64,000 bases of DNA from contig NZ_JARSBP010000004.1 in NCBI RefSeq assembly GCF_029623955.1, positions 770,207 to 834,206 of the forward strand. Direction: 5' to 3'. Made by a program: the position numbers and the translations under genes. The notes below the pieces were generated by a model. It was not told the origin of the DNA. It did not search any database and was given only the letters and a program-made list of their open reading frames with translations. Shown here piece after piece: positions 11,574 through 20,298 of this stretch (position 1 is the first letter of the stretch; the number at the start of each line of letters is the position of its first letter). Origin of the DNA: Mycobacterium sp. 236(2023) (lineage in GTDB: Bacteria; Actinomycetota; Actinomycetes; Mycobacteriales; Mycobacteriaceae).

Positions 11574-11912
11574 ATGGCAAGCATGCAGAAGGTGTCGATC
11601 GAAGCGCTGGCCCGTCAGCAGTTGTCGCAAGCCGCCGCCAGTGGGCGCAACGCGGCCGACACCGTGGTCGGCGGTCACGAAAAAGTGCTGCGCCAGACCG
11701 TGATCGGCATGATGTCGGGCGCCGAACTCGGCGAACACGAGAACCCCGGCGAGGCGACGCTGTATGTGCTCAAGGGCTCGGTCCGGCTGGTCGCGGGCGA
11801 TCAGGAGTGGGACGCTCGCACCGGTGACATGCTGCTGATCCCCGACACCAGGCACTCGTTGGTGGCGCTGGCGGATTCGGCGCTGCTGCTGACCGTCGCG
11901 AAGGTGTCCTGA
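11574..11912 (+). CDS. Small cupin-domain protein
   Basis: A 112-aa single-domain cupin. The beta-barrel is seen in GEHENPGEATLYVLKGSVRL and RTGDMLLIPDTRHSLVAL, covering the two cupin motifs. The first motif has a metal-ligand pattern (E-H-E) and the second ends in a histidine, so metal binding is plausible. No substrate can be named. The start is the ATG at 11574; a second ATG three codons on at 11583 is equally reasonable. It follows the ABC importer in the same direction and may be in its operon, which would suggest a role in metal or siderophore handling. Its 3' end lies seven bases from the convergent permease gene. Confidence 0.75.
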   Translation: MASMQKVSIEALARQQLSQAAASGRNAADTVVGGHEKVLRQTVIGMMSGAELGEHENPGEATLYVLKGSVRLVAGDQEWDARTGDMLLIPDTRHSLVALADSALLLTVAKVS

Positions 11913-11918
11913 CGGGTC

Positions 11919-13298
11919 TCAGCGTGAGACGAGTTCACCCTTCCGGGCATGCCGGCGATGCACGACCACACCCGCGGTGACGATGAACGCGGCCGACACC
12001 ACCGACAGCGCGATGGCCTGCTGCTGATCGGGGTCGAACGCCATCAGCACGAGCACCAGGACGATCAGCCCGATCACGGCCACCGTCAGATACGGGAACA
12101 GCCACATCCGCACGGCGGGTTTCTCCCCGGCCGCGCGCATGGACCGTCCGAGCACGAACTGACTCGCGGCGATCGCCAGATAGACGAACAGCGCCACGGC
12201 TCCGCTAGTCGCCAGCAGATAGCCGAAGATCTTTTCCGGTAGCAGGTAGTTGCCGATGACGGCGAGGAACCCGACGATCATCGACGCCAGCACCGCAACC
12301 CACGGAACACCGTTGCGCGTCAGCTTTTTCACCGCCTGGGGCGCATCCCGGCGCTCGGCGAGCGAGAAGAGCATCCGCGATGCGGTGTAGAGCGCGGAGT
12401 TCAGACACGACGCCACCGCGGTCAGGATGACGAGGTCCATGATGAGCTTGGAACCGGGAATCCCGATGGCTTCCAACGTCGTCTGATAGGACCCGTCGGC
12501 GAGCTGGTCATACGGCATCAGCGCGACGATGACGAAGATGGAGCCGATGTAGAACAGCGAGATCCGCCAGATCACCGAGTTGACCGCGCGGGAGATGCCC
12601 GATTCCGGATTGGGTGATTCGGCGGCCGCGATGGTGACGATCTCGGTGCCCATGAACGAGAACATCGTGATGAGCATCGCCGCGACGACTGCGCCGAAAC
12701 CGTTGGGCATGAAGCCATCCGGTTCCCAGAGGTGATGAATGCCGCTGACCTCGGAGTCAGGGATGAGCCCGAAGATGGCGGCCGCGCAGATCCCGATGAA
12801 AGCGACGATGGCGACGACTTTGATGAGCGCGAACCAGAATTCGAATTCCCCGTAGTTGCCGACACTGATCAGGTTGGTGATGGTCAGCAGCAGGGTCACG
12901 GCGAGAGCCCAGATCCACTGCGCTCCCCCGACGAGGTTGGTCAGGATGTCCGCGGCGGCAGTGGCTTCGACAGGGATGACGAGCACCCAAAACCACCAGT
13001 ACAACCAACCGATCGAGAATCCTGCCCACCCGCCGAGCGCCCGATCGGCATACACCGAGAAGGACCCGGTGTCGGGGTTGGCGACGGCCATCTCCCCCAG
13101 CATCCGCATCACCAGGACGACCAGGGTGCCCGCCATCAGATAGGACAGGATGACGGCGGGTCCGGCTTCTTCGATCGCGTTGGCCGATCCGACGAACAGG
13201 CCGGCCCCGATGATCCCGGCGATCGAGATCATCGTGATGTGTCTGGGCTTCAGGCTGGTCCCCAAGCCAACGTTTCCGGGCCTATCATTTCCGGCCAT
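11919..13298 (-). CDS. Amino acid permease, APC superfamily (GABA/aromatic permease type)
   Basis: A 459-aa secondary transporter with twelve predicted membrane helices. The opening LKPRHITMISIAGIIGAGLFVGSA is the diagnostic first-helix motif of amino-acid/proton symporters of the AAT family; AGTLVVLVMRMLGEMAVANPDTGSFS is the second conserved block. It sits in the cytoplasmic membrane and should import an amino acid such as GABA, Asn or an aromatic; which one cannot be decided. It is monocistronic and convergent with the cupin gene. The divergent neighbour is an exported protein, with a shared upstream region of about 150 bases. Confidence 0.9.
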   Translation of the reverse strand: MAGNDRPGNVGLGTSLKPRHITMISIAGIIGAGLFVGSANAIEEAGPAVILSYLMAGTLVVLVMRMLGEMAVANPDTGSFSVYADRALGGWAGFSIGWLYWWFWVLVIPVEATAAADILTNLVGGAQWIWALAVTLLLTITNLISVGNYGEFEFWFALIKVVAIVAFIGICAAAIFGLIPDSEVSGIHHLWEPDGFMPNGFGAVVAAMLITMFSFMGTEIVTIAAAESPNPESGISRAVNSVIWRISLFYIGSIFVIVALMPYDQLADGSYQTTLEAIGIPGSKLIMDLVILTAVASCLNSALYTASRMLFSLAERRDAPQAVKKLTRNGVPWVAVLASMIVGFLAVIGNYLLPEKIFGYLLATSGAVALFVYLAIAASQFVLGRSMRAAGEKPAVRMWLFPYLTVAVIGLIVLVLVLMAFDPDQQQAIALSVVSAAFIVTAGVVVHRRHARKGELVSR

Positions 13299-13450
13299 TG
13301 CACACGCCCCCTCGGTCGTTTACGCGTGCCGCGCTGCACAAGACAGACCGCACGCATTCCCGGAACGCGTCGCAACGAAACCGATGACGCTTGGGACGCG
13401 TTGCCGCCAATTGCCATCTGAGGCGCAACGCTGACATTAAGGTGCTCTCC

Positions 13451-14104
13451 GTGGGCACGAACTTGTGGGCCAAGGGCAGAGGGCGGTGGATGGCGGTCGG
13501 CGCCTCCCTCGTCATCTCGGCCGGCATGGTCTACGCCCAGCAGACCCAGCCTGCGCCGCCGCAACAGCCGGCGTCACCCGCGGCGCAGATGCCGGCATTC
13601 AACCCCAGCCCGCCGTCGACGCCGGTGCCGACCGAGGCGGAACTGCTCGCCGCGACGGCCCCTGCGGTGGACGCCCGGGTGTTCGATTTCGCGCTGCCCA
13701 AGGGCATCGCGCCCGAAGGCGGCCTTCAGAGGCACACCATCTGGGTCGCACGGGCGATCAGCGCGATGTTCCCCGAGATCAAGACCATCGGCGGCTACCG
13801 CCAGGATGCATTGAAGTGGCATCCCAACGGTTTGGCGATCGACGTGATGATCCCCGACCACAACAGCGAGGAAGGCATCGCCCTCGGCAACCAGATCGCC
13901 GGATACGCCCTCGCCAACGCCGAACGTATGGGTGTCATCCACGTGATCTGGCGACAGGGTTTCTACCCCGGCATCGGAGCACCGAGCTGGACGGCCGATT
14001 ACGGCTCCGAGACCCTCAACCACTTCGATCACGTGCACATCGCGACCGACGGCGGTGGCTACCCGACCGGTGACGAGACCTACTTCATCGGGTCGATGAA
14101 GTAG
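13451..14104 (+). CDS. Secreted ARB_07466-like / peptidase M15-like domain protein
   Basis: A 217-aa exported protein. An N-terminal signal anchor (WMAVGASLVISAGMVYAQ) is followed by a Pro/Gln/Ala-rich linker to about residue 70, then a compact domain. That domain carries WHPNGLAIDVMIPD and NHFDHVHIATDGGG, which match the H-x-G-x-A-x-D and H-x-D-H-x-H zinc-ligand layout of D-Ala-D-Ala carboxypeptidase-like folds. A role in peptidoglycan turnover is therefore likely but unproven. I prefer the GTG at 13451 with AAGG upstream; GTG at 13442 is an alternative. The last 20 bases overlap the convergent alcohol dehydrogenase gene. Confidence 0.75.
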   Translation: MGTNLWAKGRGRWMAVGASLVISAGMVYAQQTQPAPPQQPASPAAQMPAFNPSPPSTPVPTEAELLAATAPAVDARVFDFALPKGIAPEGGLQRHTIWVARAISAMFPEIKTIGGYRQDALKWHPNGLAIDVMIPDHNSEEGIALGNQIAGYALANAERMGVIHVIWRQGFYPGIGAPSWTADYGSETLNHFDHVHIATDGGGYPTGDETYFIGSMK

Positions 14105-15119
14105 TACCGGCCATCTCCAGAACGATCCGGAACCTCGCCTGACCCGACATCATCCTGTCGTAGGCCTTAGGCGCCTCGACGAACGGCATCGTCTCGATCA
14201 TCGGCGTGATGCCCGCTGCCAGACTGAAATTCAGGTTGTCCTCATTCTCGATCGGCGTTCCCGTCAAACTGCCGACGATGCTGCGGCCGCCGAAGATGAG
14301 GTCCGAGGTGCCCACCTCGAGCGGGTCCGGTGCGGCGCCCACGACCACCAGTTTTCCGCGAGGCCGCAGTCCGGCTACCAGCGGTGTCATCGAGGCGCCA
14401 CTGGCGGCGGTGGCGAGGACCGCGGCGGCGCCGCCGAGGGCGTTCAATGCCGCCGCCGGATCGTCGGCGCTGCTGTCGATGTAGTGATCGGCCCCCAGAG
14501 TGGTTGCCAGTGACGACTTTTCGGCGCCGCGGGCGATGACGGCCACGCGGTGCCCGAGTTTCTTGGCGTATTGCACGCCGAGGTGGCCGAGACCACCCAG
14601 GCCCTGAACGGCCACCAGGCTTCCCGGCGGGGCGTCGGCGGTGCGCAGTGCATTGAAAGTGGTGATGCCGGCACACAGCATCGGCGCGGCCAGTGCCGCG
14701 TCGAACTCGGCGGGCACCCGCACCAGCCCGCTGGCTCGCGCATAGACGACCTCGGCGTAACCACCGTCGACGGATGTGCCGGGCAGCGCTTGGTCGGTGC
14801 AGTTCACGTAGTCACCGCGCCGGCACCATTCGCACTGCCCGCACGGTCCGCCCAGGAATCCGAGTCCGACCCGGTCCCCGACCGCCCATGCGGTCACACC
14901 GTCGCCCACCGCATCGACGACGCCGACGACCTCGTGGCCGGGGACCACCGGTTGATCGGGTTGGGGCCGTTGACCTTCCACGGCGAGGACGTCGCTGTGG
15001 CACACTCCGCAGCTGAGCACGCGTAACCGCACCTGGCCCGGCGCGGGATGAACGAGATCCCGTTCGACGAGCTCGAAGTGACGTTGACCAGTTACCTGGT
15101 AGGCGCGGTAGGTCGGCAT
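14085..15119 (-). CDS. Zinc-dependent alcohol dehydrogenase (MDR family)
   Basis: A 344-aa NAD(P)-dependent medium-chain dehydrogenase. The catalytic zinc site is shown by CGVCHSD and GHEVVGVVDAVGDGV; the four structural-zinc cysteines lie in CGQCEWCRRGDYVNC. The Rossmann motif is GLGGLGHLGVQYAKKLG. This pattern is close to AdhA/AdhP-type alcohol and aldehyde dehydrogenases. The gene is monocistronic; its 3' end overlaps the convergent secreted-protein gene by 20 bases. The substrate is unknown. Confidence 0.92.
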   Translation of the reverse strand: MPTYRAYQVTGQRHFELVERDLVHPAPGQVRLRVLSCGVCHSDVLAVEGQRPQPDQPVVPGHEVVGVVDAVGDGVTAWAVGDRVGLGFLGGPCGQCEWCRRGDYVNCTDQALPGTSVDGGYAEVVYARASGLVRVPAEFDAALAAPMLCAGITTFNALRTADAPPGSLVAVQGLGGLGHLGVQYAKKLGHRVAVIARGAEKSSLATTLGADHYIDSSADDPAAALNALGGAAAVLATAASGASMTPLVAGLRPRGKLVVVGAAPDPLEVGTSDLIFGGRSIVGSLTGTPIENEDNLNFSLAAGITPMIETMPFVEAPKAYDRMMSGQARFRIVLEMAGTTSSTR

Positions 15120-15174
15120 GTTGCCGAGATTAGGCGGCGACCGCCGCCGGCGACATTCCTGCTAGCACCCAAGC

Positions 15175-17193
15175 TCAGACCGCGACGGCCGCCGCCCCGC
15201 ACGAGAACAGTGCGCTCGACACCCGGCCATCGGTGCATGCCACCGCGACAAGGTCCGGCGTCGACGACTCCTCCGGCGGCCACGGGAACGTCGGCGTCGC
15301 CGGACGCTCCAGCGGGAAGATGCTGGCCCCTTCGACTCCGGTGAGCCGCGCGACGATCTGGGCCACGATATTCGTTGCGATGTAGGCGATGTCACCAACG
15401 ATCTTGACCGGAATGATCGCCAGCGAGGCCAGCGGGCTGATCAGGAAGATGTCCTGATCGGCCAATGACTGCAGGCCCGACGTGATGCCGTTGACGATGT
15501 TGTCCACGTAGTAGGGAATCGTGGCGGCGATGGTGCGCACGCTCAGCGCGATGTTGGTGCCGATGTCCGGGTAGCCGTACATCGCGATCGCATCCTGAAG
15601 TGCCTTGCGCAGCAACGCATCGTCGTCACCCGGCAGCACTGTGCTGTCGTCGAGGTCGGTCAGGGAGACGCCGTCGGCATCTTCGGCCGGCTCGAAACCG
15701 AACAGGTGCATGACCGTGGGGGTGACGTCGACGATCGAGTACTTGAGGTTCACACCGCCCTCGGTGAACAGAAGAGGGTTGTTCGCGATCACGAATGTCG
15801 ACGTCTCATCCGGCGATTGGAAGCCGTGGCCGAAGCCCTTCTGAGGTTGGTGGCCGTGATCGGTGACCATCATGATCGTCCACTGCTCGCCGGTGAGAGC
15901 TTCCCAGTTGTCGACCGCCAGCATGATCTCGCCGAGGTTCTCGTCGAAATTGGCCAGGGCTTCGAGGTATTCGGGAGAATCACCGCCGAACATGTGGCCG
16001 TTCTCGTCCACTCCGACGAAGTAGCTGAAGATCAGGTTCGCGACGTCGGCGCTGGCGGCGGCGATCGCGGCTTCGGTGTACTCGCCGACCAGGTCGTCGG
16101 CTTCGAGCCAGCGCGGATCGTTCTCCAGTTCGGGCACGTTGATGATGGTGTCGGCGCCGAGTCCTGACGCCGCGATCGCCGAGATGACGTTCCAGTTGGC
16201 GATCGACGTGGTCGACGCGCCGGGGTTCAACGTCTCGAGCTGGGTGAACATCGTGGGCCACTTGTCATACGTCCACGGGGTGAAGACGTTGTTGATGACG
16301 CCGGTCTTCTCGCCCCACGCCCCGGTGAGGATCGACGTCCAGGACGGGTTCGAGATGGTGGTGTGCCCAACGATGGTCGAGGCGGCCGTGGTGCTGCCCT
16401 GGATCAGCTTGAAGAAGTTGGTGGTGAGCTCGGGATGGGCGAGGACACGGCTCAGGTTGGTGCCGTCGACGCCGATCACCAGGACGTTGGGGGTACCGAC
16501 GTCCTGCGCCTCGATGTCCTGGGTGGTGATCGCGGCCCGGCGCAGGGCGTTGCGTTCCAACTCGTCGCGCGCTGCGGCCAGCGACGCCAGGAAGGTGGAG
16601 CCCTGCAGCGGCGTCGCCGGAGAGGGCTTCGCGGGTGTGAGGAGTGCAGTGACGACGTCGGTGATGACGCTGACGAGCGTCGGCTTGGCCGCGGCAGGCT
16701 GCGGGGTCGCCGGTGTGGCCGGGGCCGACGGCGCCTTGGGCGGCGTCTTGGACGGCGCGGTGGTCTTCGTCGTCGCGGCCACCGGCTGCGCTTCGTCTGC
16801 CTCGTCGTCGGCGACATCCGCGACATCGGCTGTGGCCGCGTCGTCGGCCTCGGAGGCTGACGCGACGTCGTCGTCGTCAGCGGCGTCGCTGCCGCCGCCC
16901 CCGGTCGACGCCACTTCGGCATCAGCATCGGCGTCGTCATCGGCTTCGTCGTCGGTGGCGTCGTCGGTGGCGTGAGCATCTGTGGAGTCGTCGGCGCTGC
17001 CCCCACCCTTGGCGTCCGACGTGTCCGACGGCGCGCCGGACCTGTCGGCTTTCGTCGTCGAGGACGATTCGCTCGACGACGACGAATCGGTGTTGTCGGC
17101 GTAGGCGACACCCGATGTGGACGCGACAGCCCAGCCGACTCCCAGCGCCACCGCGAGTGCTCCGACGCGACCAATGTTGTTGGCGTGACCCAT
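15175..17193 (-). CDS. Secreted alkaline-phosphatase-superfamily phosphodiesterase with long acidic Ser/Asp-rich N-terminus
   Basis: A 672-aa exported enzyme. A signal peptide (VGALAVALGVGWAVASTSGVAYA) leads into about 150 residues dominated by Asp, Ser, Ala and Glu, then a Pro/Ala/Lys linker. The catalytic domain is of the nucleotide pyrophosphatase/phosphodiesterase type: GVDGTNLSRV (first metal Asp), TTISNPSWTSILTGAWG (nucleophile region), VDENGHMFGG and MVTDHGHQP (metal ligands). The likely substrate is a phosphodiester or phosphomonoester outside the cell. The acidic stretch is low complexity and unusual in length. A similar N-terminus is seen in the hydrolase at 20299-21939 with the ssu genes between them. 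Confidence 0.85.
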   Translation of the reverse strand: MGHANNIGRVGALAVALGVGWAVASTSGVAYADNTDSSSSSESSSTTKADRSGAPSDTSDAKGGGSADDSTDAHATDDATDDEADDDADADAEVASTGGGGSDAADDDDVASASEADDAATADVADVADDEADEAQPVAATTKTTAPSKTPPKAPSAPATPATPQPAAAKPTLVSVITDVVTALLTPAKPSPATPLQGSTFLASLAAARDELERNALRRAAITTQDIEAQDVGTPNVLVIGVDGTNLSRVLAHPELTTNFFKLIQGSTTAASTIVGHTTISNPSWTSILTGAWGEKTGVINNVFTPWTYDKWPTMFTQLETLNPGASTTSIANWNVISAIAASGLGADTIINVPELENDPRWLEADDLVGEYTEAAIAAASADVANLIFSYFVGVDENGHMFGGDSPEYLEALANFDENLGEIMLAVDNWEALTGEQWTIMMVTDHGHQPQKGFGHGFQSPDETSTFVIANNPLLFTEGGVNLKYSIVDVTPTVMHLFGFEPAEDADGVSLTDLDDSTVLPGDDDALLRKALQDAIAMYGYPDIGTNIALSVRTIAATIPYYVDNIVNGITSGLQSLADQDIFLISPLASLAIIPVKIVGDIAYIATNIVAQIVARLTGVEGASIFPLERPATPTFPWPPEESSTPDLVAVACTDGRVSSALFSCGAAAVAV

Positions 17194-17451
17194 GAGATTC
17201 CTTACGTCGGTGCCACGACGACGGACGCGCGCGACGTCGTTGTCGGCTGTGGGCTGATTGTGCTGTCCGTAAATTACGCGCTGGCAATGGTTCGCTGGAC
17301 AGGATTCGACGACTTCGCTTCGAGTGGTGTCCGAAGTCTCGGGAAGTGTTCAAACCAGCGTGCGCGTAACCAGCGACTCGGCGGATCGTCTGCGCGAGCA
17401 TGCGGATGAGTTCGAATTCGTTGGCAACCCCGTCCGGCTGGAGTCACCCGT

Positions 17452-18288
17452 ATGTCCGCGCGTACCCCGGCCATACGCGATCGTGTCGCCGATCAGGCAT
17501 TTCCGGTCTCGCTCGAGTCTCTGGGCCGCTCGTTCCCCGTCGGCAAGAGCGGTGCCCGCCCGGTATTGCACGACATCAATCTGGACATCGATGCAGGCGA
17601 GATCGTCGCGATCCTCGGGACGAGCGGCTGCGGCAAATCGACGCTGCTGCGCATCGTCGGAGGACTCGACTCCCCCACGACAGGCGTCGCGCGCATCGAC
17701 GGCACGCCCGCGAAATCCTTCGACCCGCGGTGCGCGGTGGGTTTCCAGGAGCCACGCCTGATGCCGTGGCGCACGATCGCCGACAACGTCGCCCTCGGGT
17801 TGCCGAGGCGCGGACCGGCCGCGGCCGGCAAGGATTCCGTCGCCGAACTCCTCGAGTTGGTCGGGCTCGCCGACTTCGCCGACCACCGGCCCCGCGAGGT
17901 GTCGGGCGGCATGGCGCAACGGGCCTCATTGGCGCGGGCACTGGCGCGAAACCCCGGGGTGCTGCTTCTCGACGAGCCGTTCGGCGCTCTCGACGCGCTG
18001 ACGCGGCTCAAGATGCAGGACCTGCTGTTGGACGTGCACGAGGCGGCGCCGGCGACCGTCCTGCTCGTCACCCATGACGTCGACGAAGCGTTGCAACTTG
18101 CCGACCGGGTGATCCTGCTCGGCCGCGACGAAGAACGACCGGGCGCCTCGATCCAGCAGACCGTCGTCGTCCCCGGGCGGCGACCACGCGACCGCGGTTC
18201 CGCAGAACTCGCAGAACTGCGCGCTCGACTCCTCGCCGGCCTCGGCATCGCCCGCCACGACCGCACTGACGAAAGCAGGACAAGATGA
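17452..18288 (+). CDS. ssuB: Sulfonate/nitrate-type ABC transporter ATP-binding protein
   Basis: ATPase of a SsuB/TauB-type importer, 278 aa. Walker A GTSGCGKSTLLRI, signature VSGGMAQRASLARALARN, Walker B LLLDEPFGALDALTRL and the H-switch THDVDEALQLADRV are intact. The stop overlaps the ATG of the binding-protein gene by four bases, and the permease follows, so the order is ATPase, binding protein, permease. Family members import alkanesulfonates, taurine or related sulfur sources in sulfate limitation. No monooxygenase gene is adjacent, so the substrate class stays open. Confidence 0.88.
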   Translation: MSARTPAIRDRVADQAFPVSLESLGRSFPVGKSGARPVLHDINLDIDAGEIVAILGTSGCGKSTLLRIVGGLDSPTTGVARIDGTPAKSFDPRCAVGFQEPRLMPWRTIADNVALGLPRRGPAAAGKDSVAELLELVGLADFADHRPREVSGGMAQRASLARALARNPGVLLLDEPFGALDALTRLKMQDLLLDVHEAAPATVLLVTHDVDEALQLADRVILLGRDEERPGASIQQTVVVPGRRPRDRGSAELAELRARLLAGLGIARHDRTDESRTR

Positions 18289-19304
18289 AACGCGAACTCA
18301 GAGCGGCGCTGACCGCGATCGTCGCCGTGTCGGCACTGATGCTGAGCGGCTGCGTGTCCGGAGAGGGCAGCTCGCCGACTCGGTCGGCGGACGGCGGTGA
18401 CGGCGTCGACGGCCAGACACTGAACATCGACTTCGCCACGTACAACCCGCTGAGTCTGATCATCAAGGACCAGGGCTGGCTGGAAGCCCAGAGCGTCACC
18501 GTGAATTGGGTGCAGTCGGCAGGGTCCAACAAGGCGAATGAAGCGCTGCGGGCGGGAGCGATCGACGTGGGTTCGACGGCCGGCTCGGCCGCGCTCCTCG
18601 CACGGTCGAACGGTTCACCGATTCAGGTCATCGCCCTGTACTCCCAACCCGAGTGGGCTGCCCTCGTCGCACCCGCGGGCAGCGACATCACAAGCGTCGG
18701 GCAGCTCAAGGGCAAGACGGTCGCGGCGACCAAGGGCACCGACCCTTACTTCTTCCTGCTGCAGTCGCTGGAGGCCAATGGCCTTACCGCGCAGGACATC
18801 ACGGTGCAGAACCTGCAGCATGCCGACGGCTGGGCAGCCTTGCAGAACGGGTCCGTGGACGCGTGGGCGGGGCTCGACCCGATCATGGCCGGCGCCGAGG
18901 AGACCGGAGCGACGCTGTTCTACCGCAACATCGATTTCAACAGCTACGGCTTCCTGAATGCGCGAGAGGACTTCCTGGCCGAGAAGCCGGAGCTGGCGCA
19001 GCTGGTCGTCGACGCGTACGCGACCGCGGCGGTGTGGGCGGATGAGCACCCGGAGGAGACGGCGCAGATCCTTGCCGACGTCGCGGGTCTGCAGCCGGCG
19101 GTGGCCGAGAAGGTGATCCGGGAGCGCTCCAACCTCGACGTCGATCCCGTACCCGGTGCGGCCCAACTCGCCGTGCTGGAGAAGATCGGGCCGGTGTTCG
19201 TCGAACTCGGCGATGTGCCCGACCAGAAGCAGGTCGACGATGCGCTCGCGAGCATCGTCAACGACACCTTCGTCACGCAGGCCGACGCGGCGCGTCTCGG
19301 ATAG
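18285..19304 (+). CDS. ssuA: Aliphatic sulfonate-type ABC transporter substrate-binding lipoprotein
   Basis: A 339-aa lipoprotein. The signal peptide ends in LSGC (Cys near residue 23). The mature protein has the SsuA/NMT1 two-lobe pattern: LNIDFATYNPLSLIIKDQG, the ligand-proximal EALRAGAIDVGSTAGSAALL, and GKTVAATKGTDPYFFLLQSL. It captures the sulfonate-like ligand outside the membrane for the SsuBC channel. Translation is probably coupled to the ATPase gene through a four-base overlap; the permease gene starts five bases after its stop. Confidence 0.88.
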   Translation: MKRELRAALTAIVAVSALMLSGCVSGEGSSPTRSADGGDGVDGQTLNIDFATYNPLSLIIKDQGWLEAQSVTVNWVQSAGSNKANEALRAGAIDVGSTAGSAALLARSNGSPIQVIALYSQPEWAALVAPAGSDITSVGQLKGKTVAATKGTDPYFFLLQSLEANGLTAQDITVQNLQHADGWAALQNGSVDAWAGLDPIMAGAEETGATLFYRNIDFNSYGFLNAREDFLAEKPELAQLVVDAYATAAVWADEHPEETAQILADVAGLQPAVAEKVIRERSNLDVDPVPGAAQLAVLEKIGPVFVELGDVPDQKQVDDALASIVNDTFVTQADAARLG

Positions 19305-19309
19305 GTGCG

Positions 19310-20146
19310 ATGACCGTCGACGAGAGGATCGCCGTCACGGCGCCGTCCGAGGCACCCGATACCGGGCAGCCGCCAGGGCGCGTCGCTGTGACCGAGCGGC
19401 GCTGGCTGCGCTTCGTAGGTGGTGCGCTGCTGCCGCTCGCTGTTCTCGTCGTGTGGCAAGCAGTCTCGGGCTTCGGGTGGGTGGCGCCGTCGATGCTGCC
19501 GTCGCCGGAGATGGTGTGGAACGCAGCGGTCGATCTCACCGAGCGCGGCCTCTACGGGCAGTACATCGCGATCTCCACGCAGCGTGTGCTGATCGGCTTC
19601 GCGATCGGTGCCGCGGTGGGGCTGGTGTTCGGGGCGGTCGTCGGGTTGTCGCGGTACGCCAACATCCTGTTGGCGCCGAGCCTCGGCGGTGTCCGGGCAG
19701 TGCCGTCGCTGGCGTGGGTGCCACTGCTGATCCTGTGGTTCGGAATCGGCGAGGGATCGAAGATCATCCTGATCGCGATCGGCGCGTTCTTCCCCGTGTA
19801 CACGGTTGTGGGTGCGGCGCTCCGGCACGTCGACGCGCACCTCCTGGAGGCGGGCCGGGCGTTCGGCCTACATGGTCTGGCGTTGTTCGCCACCGTGCAG
19901 TTGCCTGCCGTCGTGCCGTCGACGGTGTCAGCACTGCGGCTGGCGCTCGCACAGTCCTGGCTGTTCCTGGTGGCCGCCGAGCTGATCGCCAGCTCGATGG
20001 GGCTGGGCTTCCTGCTGCTCGATTCGGGTCAGAACGGGCGTATCGATCGGATCTTCCTGGCCATCATCTCGTTGGCGCTTCTCGGGAAGATCACTGATTC
20101 GTTGCTCAGCCTTTTCGAGCGGTGGGCGATCGCGAAATGGACGTAG
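19310..20146 (+). CDS. ssuC: Sulfonate-type ABC transporter permease
   Basis: A 278-aa membrane protein with about six helices and the ATPase-docking EAA loop (HLLEAGRAFGLHGLALFATV, then QLPAVVPS). VWQAVSGFGWVAPSMLPSPEMVW near the N-terminus is characteristic of SsuC/TauC permeases. It completes the three-gene importer with the ATPase and binding protein just upstream. The first 30 residues are soluble. No further gene of the operon is visible; the next gene begins after about 150 bases and has its own promoter-like sequence. Confidence 0.9.
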   Translation: MTVDERIAVTAPSEAPDTGQPPGRVAVTERRWLRFVGGALLPLAVLVVWQAVSGFGWVAPSMLPSPEMVWNAAVDLTERGLYGQYIAISTQRVLIGFAIGAAVGLVFGAVVGLSRYANILLAPSLGGVRAVPSLAWVPLLILWFGIGEGSKIILIAIGAFFPVYTVVGAALRHVDAHLLEAGRAFGLHGLALFATVQLPAVVPSTVSALRLALAQSWLFLVAAELIASSMGLGFLLLDSGQNGRIDRIFLAIISLALLGKITDSLLSLFERWAIAKWT

Positions 20147-20260
20147 CACCTGCACGCCGCAGCAATGTGGCGCAGTGCGCGCGCTCGATTCTGACGAATG
20201 CATGACACGCCTGACCCACTCTTGTGAAAACAACCTTCACGCGCGTCAAAATCACCTAAC

Positions 20261-20298
20261 TTGACAGTCGTCAATTCAGGACGTTCTAGGGAGATTGC
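20261..20298 (+). promoter_or_regulatory. Putative sigma-70-type promoter for the acidic-repeat hydrolase gene
   Basis: TTGACA at 20261-20266 is a perfect -35 hexamer and is followed 17 bases later by TTCTAG at 20284-20289, a fair -10 element. The gene's GTG is at 20299, so the transcript would be nearly leaderless. A TAGGGAG ribosome site is also present immediately before the start, so a promoter further upstream is also possible. Confidence 0.35.
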
